Assembly: GCA_963822955.1 (NCBI GenBank)
Contig: CAWGJS010000002.1
Location: forward strand, 992,001-1,056,000
Source: JAJYUU01 sp963822955
GTDB lineage: Bacteria; Actinomycetota; Actinomycetes; Streptosporangiales; Streptosporangiaceae
Reading direction: 5' to 3'
Length of the DNA stretch: 64,000 bases
The notes below the pieces were generated by a model that was not told the origin of the DNA, ran no database searches, and saw nothing but the letters and a program-made list of their open reading frames with translations. Below, piece after piece: positions 56,457 to 64,000 of the stretch; within the stretch, counting starts at the first letter, position 1; every line of letters begins with the position of its first letter. Made by a program: the position numbers and the translations under genes.

Positions 56457-57275
56457 ATGCCAATTCAACTCGCTATCGTCGATGGGCAGACGCTCACCCG
56501 TTTTGGCCTGCGCTCGCTTGTCGCGCAGCACTCTGATATCGAGGTTGTGGCCGAGAGCCAGTCGGCTGCTGATGCGGCTGCGATGGTCGCTGCTGCCCAG
56601 CCCGACGTTGTGACCGTCGACGTCGCCCTGCCTGACGGCGATGGCATGCGGCTAGCCCAGCAGTTGCGGGAGCGCTATCCGGACTTGGGTATCGTCATGC
56701 TGGTGTCGCGGCCGGAGGACGATGTACTGTTCCGGGCGCTGGAGATCGAGGTGTCGGCCTTCGTTGCGAAGACGGCGCCGCTGGCCGAGGTGCTCTGCGC
56801 GATCCGCCACGCAGCGGTCGCTCCGTTGTCCTTCACTGCCTCGGGCTTGGCGGCGGCGGTAGCGCGGCGACGCACCAGGCAGGTGGGCCTGGCGCTGAGC
56901 CCGAGGGAGACGCAGGTCCTCAGGCTGCTGCACGATGGGCTGTCGACTCCCGCGATCGCGTCGCAGATGTTCATCAGCGTGTCGACGGCGAAGACGTACG
57001 TTGCGCGGCTCTACGAGAAGCTGGGCGCGACCAACAGGGCGCAGGCACTGATGTGTGCTCTGCACCACGGCCTGATTCAGTACCACGAGGACGCCTCGTT
57101 CCGTGAGTCAGCGCCGTGCCCCGGCGGTCGTGCGGCTGCGGACGGCCGGGGCGTCGTGCGATCGCTGGCCCTTGTCGGGCCTAGCACCGGACATCAGGGC
57201 CAGGTGAACGGCCAGGCGGTCAACGGCACCCGCAGCGTGGGGCGGTTATCGCGCTTGCCCTCACAAACCCAGTGA
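56457..57275 (+). CDS. LuxR/NarL-type response regulator
   Basis: A 272-residue protein. Receiver: IQLAIVDGQTLTRFGLRSLV has D9 but Gly instead of the usual second acidic residue; D55 in VTVDVALPDGDG is the phospho-acceptor and Lys in FVAKTAPLAE is present. Output: LALSPRETQVLRLLHDGLST, QMFISVSTAKTYVARLYEKL is the LuxR helix-turn-helix. The last 55 residues are an extra Gly/Ser/Pro-rich tail. No kinase gene is adjacent. Its position next to the pilus locus suggests pilus control. The missing acidic residue may weaken Mg-dependent phosphorylation. Confidence 0.85.
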   Translation: MPIQLAIVDGQTLTRFGLRSLVAQHSDIEVVAESQSAADAAAMVAAAQPDVVTVDVALPDGDGMRLAQQLRERYPDLGIVMLVSRPEDDVLFRALEIEVSAFVAKTAPLAEVLCAIRHAAVAPLSFTASGLAAAVARRRTRQVGLALSPRETQVLRLLHDGLSTPAIASQMFISVSTAKTYVARLYEKLGATNRAQALMCALHHGLIQYHEDASFRESAPCPGGRAAADGRGVVRSLALVGPSTGHQGQVNGQAVNGTRSVGRLSRLPSQTQ

Positions 57276-57516
57276 CAGGTGCCCGCGACCTGTAGTCGAG
57301 TTCGGCTTGGCGGACCCGCTGGCGTTTGCCGCATTGTGCTCGGGCCGCCGGATGACGTGCGACTGCTCCTGACCGCGATCCTTGCCGGACGGCTACCGCC
57401 GCCAGGGCAGCAACAGGCGACCTTGTGATATTTGTAGCGCCATATGCACCACACGGTCTCAGCCGGGCCGGGCAGCCCAGGTCGGCGTGCGACTGCAGGT
57501 GGGAAGAGGAGCGTGA

Positions 57517-58194
57517 GTGTCATTGGCAGAGCGGCCGACCGCGGCGCGGGACGAGCTGGCCGCTCTGGTGAACATGATGCAGCGGGTGCTGGGCCGCGAT
57601 CACCCCGATACCCTGGCCACCCGGAGCCAGCTTGCCCAGATGACGGGCGAGACGGGCGACGCCGCAGCCGCCCGGGACCAGTTCGCCGCCCTGCTGCCGG
57701 TGATGGAGCGGGTACTGGGCCGCGAGCACCCGGACACGCTGACCGCCAGGGGCGAGCTTGCCCGGTGGACCGGCGAGGCTGGCGACCCCGCGCAGGCGCG
57801 GGACCAGTTCGCCGCCCTGCTGCCACTTCGGGTGCGCGTACTCGGTCCAGGGCATCCGCGGACCCTGGCCGTCGGCAGTGGCCTCGCATACTGGGCCGGC
57901 CGGGCCGGAGACCCCGTCGGCGCGCGTGACCTGGGCGTCCGGTTGCTGCCCGTGCACGAGCAGACATTCGGCCCCGAGCACCCGAAGACCCTGAACTTGC
58001 GCGCCAACCTCGCCGCCTGGAGCGGGGAGGCCGGGGACGCGGCCGCGGCATATGAGGAGTACGCCGAACTGCTACCGCTCCATGAGCGGGTCCTGGGCAC
58101 CGATCACCCGGAGACGGTCGCCGTCAGGAAGAACCTGACATTCTGGAGCAAGCAGGCAGGCAAGCGCCGGCGCAGGTGGCGCGGCGGCAGCTAG
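57517..58194 (+). CDS. Tetratricopeptide-repeat protein
   Basis: A 225-residue protein from GTG 57517 after GAGGAG. Four to five kinesin-light-chain-type TPR units of about 42 residues: VLGRDHPDTLATRSQLAQMT, VLGREHPDTLTARGELARWT, VLGPGHPRTLAVGSGLAYW, and EHPKTLNLRANLAAWSGEAGD. A basic end (KQAGKRRRRWRGG) follows. Such repeats often form the C-terminal part of larger NB-ARC regulators; here only the repeats are seen, so it may be a remnant. The stop overlaps the convergent leuD stop by 4 bases. Confidence 0.75.
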   Translation: MSLAERPTAARDELAALVNMMQRVLGRDHPDTLATRSQLAQMTGETGDAAAARDQFAALLPVMERVLGREHPDTLTARGELARWTGEAGDPAQARDQFAALLPLRVRVLGPGHPRTLAVGSGLAYWAGRAGDPVGARDLGVRLLPVHEQTFGPEHPKTLNLRANLAAWSGEAGDAAAAYEEYAELLPLHERVLGTDHPETVAVRKNLTFWSKQAGKRRRRWRGGS

Positions 58195-58781
58195 CTGACA
58201 ACCGGAAGCCACTCCCGGCGCCGCCCCTCAAAGGCAGCGATCGCGTCGTCATGCTGCAAGGTAATCCCGACGTCATCGAGGCCCTCCACCAACCGCCACC
58301 GAGCGTAATCCGCGAGCTCGAACGACTCGGTCACGTCGCTGCCTACCGAGATCGTCCTCGCCTCGAGGTCGACCACGACGTCGGCGGCCGGGGCCGCGGC
58401 CAGCGCAGCGCCCAGCCGGGCGGCCGCCTCCTCGGACACCTGTGCAGGCACCAGGCCCGAGCTGATCGCATTGCCACGGAAGATATCGGCGAAGCTGGGT
58501 GCTACCACGGCCTGGAAACCGAAGTCCTGGAGGGCCCAAACGGCGTGCTCGCGGGAGGAGCCGCAGCCGAAGTTCGGGCCCGACAGCAGGACCTTGGCTT
58601 CCGTGGCGCCCGGCTGGTTGAGCGGGAACGCCGGATCACCGCGCCACGCCTCGAACAGGCCCGCGCCGAAGCCCGTGCGGGCTACCCGCTTGAGCCACGC
58701 GGCCGGGATGATCTGATCGGTATCGATGTCGCTGCGCTGGACCACCACGGCCCGGCCGACGATCTGCTTCACTCCGCTCAT
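58191..58781 (-). CDS. leuD: 3-isopropylmalate dehydratase small subunit
   Basis: A 196-residue subunit from ATG 58781; the upstream MREQG codons are possible. VVVQRSDIDTDQIIPAAWLKR and LLSGPNFGCGSSREHAVWAL are the LeuD swivel-domain signature, and GNAISSGLVPAQV the substrate-side loop. With LeuC it isomerises 2-isopropylmalate, and also citramalate in the CimA route. Follows leuC by about 17 bases. Confidence 0.93.
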   Translation of the reverse strand: MSGVKQIVGRAVVVQRSDIDTDQIIPAAWLKRVARTGFGAGLFEAWRGDPAFPLNQPGATEAKVLLSGPNFGCGSSREHAVWALQDFGFQAVVAPSFADIFRGNAISSGLVPAQVSEEAAARLGAALAAAPAADVVVDLEARTISVGSDVTESFELADYARWRLVEGLDDVGITLQHDDAIAAFEGRRREWLPVVS

Positions 58782-58798
58782 CAGCTGCCCCTGCTCTC

Positions 58799-60197
<1,399 letters not shown>

Positions 60198-60219
60198 GTC
60201 CGTCCCGATCCTCTAGCCT

Positions 60220-60238
60220 TGTCTCAAATAATGAGATA
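60220..60238. promoter_or_regulatory. Putative NdgR/LtbR operator between leuC and the IclR gene
   Basis: TGTCTCA (60220-60226), AATAA, TGAGATA (60232-60238) is an inverted repeat with one mismatch. It lies in the 54-base gap between the divergent leuC and IclR genes. Related regulators in Streptomyces and Corynebacterium bind upstream of leuCD. The overlap with both promoters fits coordinated control. Confidence 0.6.
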
Positions 60239-60251
60239 GCATGTTCAGAGT

Positions 60252-60992
60252 ATGGACAGCATATCCGAAACTGAGCCGAGCGCGAGCCGAATCACCGCCG
60301 TTGGCGTGCTGGACCGCTGTGTCGCCTTGCTAGACCTGCTGACGGACGGTCCACGGTCCCTCCGGATCCTGGCCGATGCCAGCGGCCTGCCGCGGCCGAC
60401 CGCGCACCGGCTGCTGGTAGCGCTCGAGGCGCACCGGCTCGTGTCCAGGGACCCGGTCGGCGCGTTCCGGCTCGGTCCTCGGCTGACCGAGCTTGCCGCC
60501 GCGGCCGGTCCTGAGCTTGACCTTGCCACGCTAGCTGGCCCCGTGCTTGACCGCCTTCATCGGGCTAGCGGCGAGAGCGTCCAGCTCTACGTGCGCTCAG
60601 GCGATAAGCGGCTCTGCATCGCGGCCCGTGACGCCGGCACGGGCCTGCGCGACAGCGTCCCGGTGGGCGCACTGCTTCCCCTGGAGGTCGGCTCAGGCGG
60701 CAAAGTCCTGCTGGCCTGGTCGGCAGGCGGCGCCGACCATACTGCGGTGCCAGAAGCTGAGCTGGCCGCCGTGCGCAGCCGGGGCTGGGCCGCGAGCGTC
60801 GCGGAGCGGGAGCCTGGTGTCGCCAGTGTCAGCGCGCCCGTGCTGCAGGCCGATGGCACTATCGCTGCCGCGCTGTGCGTTTCCGGCCCGGTCAGCCGGG
60901 TCGGCCAGGCGCCAGGGCGGCGGCTGAGCTCGGTCGTCGTGGCGGCGGCCGCCGAACTGCAGGCCGAGCTGACCACCGGTCCCGCCGCCTAG
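60252..60992 (+). CDS. ndgR: IclR-family regulator, NdgR/LtbR type
   Basis: A 246-residue protein. The helix-turn-helix is AVGVLDRCVALLDLLTDGPR, LRILADASGLPRPTAHRLLV; the ligand-binding part has SGESVQLYVRSGDKRLCIAA, LPLEVGSGGKVLLAW and SVSAPVLQADGTIAAALCVS. Divergent from leuCD exactly as in Streptomyces (NdgR) and Corynebacterium (LtbR), which respond to amino acid state. Confidence in the regulon assignment rests on synteny. Confidence 0.85.
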   Translation: MDSISETEPSASRITAVGVLDRCVALLDLLTDGPRSLRILADASGLPRPTAHRLLVALEAHRLVSRDPVGAFRLGPRLTELAAAAGPELDLATLAGPVLDRLHRASGESVQLYVRSGDKRLCIAARDAGTGLRDSVPVGALLPLEVGSGGKVLLAWSAGGADHTAVPEAELAAVRSRGWAASVAEREPGVASVSAPVLQADGTIAAALCVSGPVSRVGQAPGRRLSSVVVAAAAELQAELTTGPAA

Positions 60993-61153
60993 CCGGACCC
61001 GCAGAACTTCCGCGCAGGTCGTCACCGCACGGCCGCATTCGTCCAAGCCCTGACCGTGGCTGACCCCGTTCCAAGCCATGCTGCCCGCCCGCGGTAATAG
61101 ACCCACAGGTGCCGGACATTGCACTGTGTGAGGGCAGGTCGGCGGGAGGCTGA

Positions 61154-61720
61154 TTGATGGACCGAGCTGAACAGTTCAGTGACCTTTACCGAGGCCAGTA
61201 CGAGGCGCTCCTGCACTATGCCTTGCGCCGGACCGATCCCGAGACTGCCAGAGACGTCGTCGCGGAGACGTTCCTGGTCGCGTGGCGCCGCCTCGACGCG
61301 GTTCCCACCGACAACGGCATGACCAGGCCCTGGCTATATGGCGTCGCTCGCCACGTGCTGGCGAACACCGAACGATCCCGGCTCCGGGCGGAACGCCTGA
61401 CGACGCGACTGGGTCAGGAGCAGCGCGCTGCCAACGTTCCCGATGCGGCCGCATCCATCGCGGAGAGCGCTCGGCTTAGGTCTGCCCTGGCGACCTTAAG
61501 CGAGCCGGATCAGGAAGCCCTTCGGCTCGTCGGCTGGGAGGAGCTTGACCTTGCAGCGGCGGCGCTGGCCGTGGGGTGTTCGCGAGCGACTATGGCCGTC
61601 AGATTGCACAGGGCGCGGCGCCGGCTGGAACAGGCGCTCGGAATGGCTGACTCGGGGGGACCAAGACCGGTGAGCGGCCGGGCAGGTCCGCTGCCAAAGA
61701 TCAGTCAGGAGACACGATGA
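61154..61720 (+). CDS. ECF-type RNA polymerase sigma factor
   Basis: A 188-residue sigma-70 family protein. Region 2 is FSDLYRGQYEALLHYALRRT and AETFLVAWRRLDAVP, region 4 LSEPDQEALRLVGWEELDLA and LAVGCSRATMAVRLHRARRR. The last 30 residues are a Gly/Pro-rich tail. The next gene starts 4 bases before its stop (ATGA), and encodes a membrane-anchored protein that may act as its regulator. Confidence 0.9.
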   Translation: MMDRAEQFSDLYRGQYEALLHYALRRTDPETARDVVAETFLVAWRRLDAVPTDNGMTRPWLYGVARHVLANTERSRLRAERLTTRLGQEQRAANVPDAAASIAESARLRSALATLSEPDQEALRLVGWEELDLAAAALAVGCSRATMAVRLHRARRRLEQALGMADSGGPRPVSGRAGPLPKISQETR

Positions 61721-63015
61721 ACTATCAGCAGAACACGATCGACCGGGTGCGGTCGATCATGGCCCCAGCCAATCCTGTGCCCGGCAACGCCGCCGCGGGT
61801 AGCGCTGAAGATCGGCAGGGCCTGGAGACGCTCAACCGGATCCTTGCGCAGCTACCGGAGGAGGCAGTGCAGGCGAGGCCGCACAGGCAGCCCGGAGCGA
61901 ACCGGCGCGTCGACCGAGTAATCGCCCCACTGGCGGCTGGCCTCGCCGTCGCGGGGCTGGTTACCGGACTGGCGCTGGTTGCCCAGTCACCGAAGGCACC
62001 GGTGCATCCGTCGGCCGCCGGGGCGCCGACGGCTGCCGATCAGGGAATGCCCAGGTACTACGTGACGCTGTCGGGCGGCTATCGCAACCTGATCGCCGCA
62101 GTTCATGACTCTCAAACCGGCGGGGTGCTCAGCCAGATCAACATACCTGGCACCCCCGGAATTTACCCGAACATTGCCGCCGACGGCTCTGACCTGTCGT
62201 ATGTCCTCACTGGCACGGCGGAAGTGCGCCACGTCGGCAAAGCCATTCCTGCCCTGTACCGCCTGCAGGTCTCGGCCGACGGCCGGTCTGAGACGCTGAC
62301 AAGGCTGCCGGTGAACGTGCAGCCCTTGGGCCGGGACGACGTGCTCGACAGCATGGCGGTCTCACCGGACGGCAGCGAACTGGCGGTCGCCCTGCAGATC
62401 TCGAACAGCGCCTCCAGCAATCTCGACATGGGCGGCAAGATCGTCCTGTACTCACTGACTGGCGGTCCCACCCGCACCTGGACAGCTCCAGGCGATCGGC
62501 CCGCTATCCCGCTGAACCTGAACTGGATCAGCAAGAGCCAGCTAGCGTTCGTCTGGCAGGATCAGCTCAGGGGATCGGCGACTTACTTCTTTACCGGCCG
62601 CAGCCAGATCCGCGTGCTCGACACCTCAGCGTCAGGACATGACCTGCTCGCGTCAAGCGTGCTGCTCACGGGGGGCGGCAAGCTGGGCTTCATCCAGTCG
62701 GCTACCGTCGGCCCGGACGGCTCCCCGATCAACGTGGCGACGTTCCGGGTTACCTCGATCGGCGGCAACGGCACGGCGACGATGCTGCTGGCGCAGGTGT
62801 CACCGAACGGAACGGTGGACAAGACTTTCGCCACGTACACCAGGTCTTACTCCGGGCTGCCGAAGGAGGGAACCGTAACCACGCCCTGCCAGGTGCTCGC
62901 CACCGACGCGACCGGTCAGCACACGCTGGCCGCTTGCCCAGCCTTCGGCCGCATCGACAAGGGGGCGTTCACCCCGCTGGCACATAGCTCCGGCGACTAC
63001 AGCACAGCATGGTGA
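61717..63015 (+). CDS. Membrane-anchored protein with propeller-like outer domain, sigma partner
   Basis: A 432-residue protein. A cytoplasmic N-terminus of about 70 residues (IDRVRSIMAPANPVPG, LETLNRILAQLPEEAV) is followed by one transmembrane helix (VIAPLAAGLAVAGLVTGLAL) and a long outer part. There, strand-rich repeats resemble a WD40/TolB-type propeller: DSMAVSPDGSELAVALQIS and NWISKSQLAFVWQDQ. No zinc anti-sigma motif is present. Tight coupling to the sigma gene suggests an anti-sigma or sensor role, which remains inference. Confidence 0.65.
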   Translation: MNYQQNTIDRVRSIMAPANPVPGNAAAGSAEDRQGLETLNRILAQLPEEAVQARPHRQPGANRRVDRVIAPLAAGLAVAGLVTGLALVAQSPKAPVHPSAAGAPTAADQGMPRYYVTLSGGYRNLIAAVHDSQTGGVLSQINIPGTPGIYPNIAADGSDLSYVLTGTAEVRHVGKAIPALYRLQVSADGRSETLTRLPVNVQPLGRDDVLDSMAVSPDGSELAVALQISNSASSNLDMGGKIVLYSLTGGPTRTWTAPGDRPAIPLNLNWISKSQLAFVWQDQLRGSATYFFTGRSQIRVLDTSASGHDLLASSVLLTGGGKLGFIQSATVGPDGSPINVATFRVTSIGGNGTATMLLAQVSPNGTVDKTFATYTRSYSGLPKEGTVTTPCQVLATDATGQHTLAACPAFGRIDKGAFTPLAHSSGDYSTAW

Positions 63016-63193
63016 AGGTAGCCGCCTGGTCGCCGGTGGGCTGCCGCTATTCATGCAGCTCCGGTTCAGTACGGCGAAGGTGCTCGACTTCCACGGCACC
63101 GCCTCGACGTTGCCGCGCACGCTGTGGCGCCGGAACATGATGCCGGGCGTGCCGCTCAGCTCGCTGGCGCATGCATGGTCGGCGAGGCTAGCA

Positions 63194-63829
63194 TCACACC
63201 CGGCTGGCCGACCTCGCCGCGAGACCATCGCTGGCCGGCTCGTCGGCCAGGTAGGGCGGCGCCGGCTCGTACTGGATGTAGCGGCGGACGGCACGGGAGT
63301 GCTCGCGGCCGTGCAAGGCGCCAACGAGCCAGAGCGCCATGTCGATTCCGGCCGAGACGCCCTGACTGGTCACCAGATTCCCGTCGACGACGTAGCGTGC
63401 GTCACGGATAACGGTGATCTCACCCCGTTCCTCCAAGGTGTCCTCGAAGGAATGATGGGTGGCCACCCGGCGGCCGCGGGCGGGGCCTGCCTCGTGCAAG
63501 AGCAGTGCGCCGGTGCACACGCTGGTGGTCCAGGCAGCCGATGCCGAAGTGGCCGCGATCCAGTCGATGATCGCGGGGTTGCCTACCTCCCGGCGGGTTC
63601 CCGCGCCGCCTGGCACCAGCAGGACGTCCAGCGGCGGATGATCATCCAGCGTGTGGTCGGGCAGCACTCGCATGCCCTTACTGCAGCGGACGGGGCGAGG
63701 CTCCTGGGCGATCAGCACCGCCGCGTCGGCCTGATCCCTCAGCATGGCCGAGACCGTGAACACCTCCCACGGACCCGCAAAGTCCAGCTCCTCGGCGCCG
63801 TCGAAGATCAGCAGCCCGTACGTCGTCAT
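63194..63829 (-). CDS. DJ-1/PfpI-family protein
   Basis: A 211-residue protein. TYGLLIFDGAEELDFAGPWE opens the fold, DVLLVPGGAGTRREV is the GG loop, and TTSVCTGALLLHEAG holds the nucleophile-elbow Cys. THHSFEDTLEERGEIT and GNLVTSQGVSAGIDMALWLV complete it. The arrangement is like isonitrile hydratase InhA and the GlxA sensor domain, without a DNA-binding domain. A flavin monooxygenase gene lies upstream on the same strand. Confidence 0.85.
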   Translation of the reverse strand: MTTYGLLIFDGAEELDFAGPWEVFTVSAMLRDQADAAVLIAQEPRPVRCSKGMRVLPDHTLDDHPPLDVLLVPGGAGTRREVGNPAIIDWIAATSASAAWTTSVCTGALLLHEAGPARGRRVATHHSFEDTLEERGEITVIRDARYVVDGNLVTSQGVSAGIDMALWLVGALHGREHSRAVRRYIQYEPAPPYLADEPASDGLAARSASRV

Positions 63830-63848
63830 CGCAGCTCCCAGGTAGGTA

Positions 63849-64000
63849 TCAGCGCCGGGGCAGCAGCGGCCCGTGCTCCAGCCGCGGCAGCACGTGCCGT
63901 GCGAACAGGTCGCACTCGGCGGCGTTCGGATAGCCGGACAGGATGAAGGCCTCCATGCCGAGCTCGGCGTATGCCTGGAGCTTGGCCAGCACCTGGTCTG
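63849..64000 (-). CDS. LLM-class flavin-dependent monooxygenase, C-terminal end
   Basis: The frame is open to the window edge; 49 residues are visible. LQAYAELGMEAFILSGYPN and FARHVLPRLEHGPLLPRR match the end of SsuD-like FMNH2-dependent alkanesulfonate monooxygenases, where FILSGYPH is typical. The rest of the gene is outside the window. It is read before the PfpI gene, 19 bases away, so the two may be one transcript. Confidence 0.7.
   Translation of the reverse strand, partial: DQVLAKLQAYAELGMEAFILSGYPNAAECDLFARHVLPRLEHGPLLPRR

Overview
The window is GC-rich throughout (about 70 percent by eye) with dense, often overlapping genes, GTG/TTG starts and strong GGAGG-type ribosome sites. Gene content (an IclR regulator of the NdgR/LtbR type divergent from leuCD, mycothiol-type DinB-fold protein, PadR, DUF4328 and DUF4389 membrane proteins, an actinobacterial-type Tad pilus locus, KdpDE next to a KimA-like permease) points to a soil-type member of the Actinomycetota, possibly Streptosporangiales-like. 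The genus cannot be fixed from the sequence alone.

Layout. 1-5.4 kb: end of a NuoF-like protein, a ferredoxin, an OmpR/histidine-kinase pair, two VOC proteins around a MarR regulator, and small membrane proteins. 5.5-12.2 kb: cupin and NUDIX proteins, a membrane lipoprotein, an aldo/keto reductase, a small envelope operon, a DUF4389 protein and an enoyl-CoA hydratase. 12.2-17.7 kb: a GT2/GT39 glycosyltransferase pair, a methyltransferase with a UbiA-like membrane protein, and a secreted protein. 17.7-28.9 kb: a frame-broken kinase-like/LPG-synthase-TM fusion, a frame-broken maleylpyruvate isomerase-like gene, a KimA-like potassium permease carrying an OB-fold tail convergent with kdpDE, then a PadR operon and a second membrane operon that share an operator-like inverted repeat. 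28.9-34.8 kb: cytosine deaminase codA and cytosine permease codB, separated by DedA and a BlaI/M56 peptidase pair.

34.9-43.0 kb is a branched-chain amino acid operon on the minus strand, ilvB-ilvN-ilvC-leuB-cimA-ilvD. It is preceded by a 12-residue leader peptide with a Leu-Val-Leu-Ile-Ile run, a long hairpin and a U-tract terminator, so it is very probably controlled by transcription attenuation. leuCD and their IclR regulator lie at 58.2-61.0 kb with an operator-like repeat between them. 43.2-55.1 kb holds two tandem paralogous membrane proteins of unknown function, a carboxyl-methyltransferase-like protein, and a Tad/Flp pilus operon (flp-tadE-tadG-cpaB-tadZ-tadA-tadB-tadC) with a divergent prepilin peptidase and a LuxR-type regulator beyond it. 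61.1-64.0 kb has an ECF sigma factor coupled to a membrane-anchored propeller-like protein, a DJ-1/PfpI protein and the end of a flavin-dependent monooxygenase.

A striking property is the number of genes whose reading frame is broken by a single inserted or missing base while both sides still read as the expected protein: a lipoprotein, the LPG-synthase fusion, the isomerase-like gene, codB, a hypothetical at 34.1 kb, ilvD, one tandem paralog, the methyltransferase, tadC, tadE and leuC. cpaB and tadG have many breaks each. Because ilvD and leuC are biosynthetic genes in otherwise intact pathways, sequence or assembly indels are the simpler explanation, but true decay cannot be excluded from one sequence. 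These genes are listed over their inferred full extent as pseudogene-type entries with the break located.
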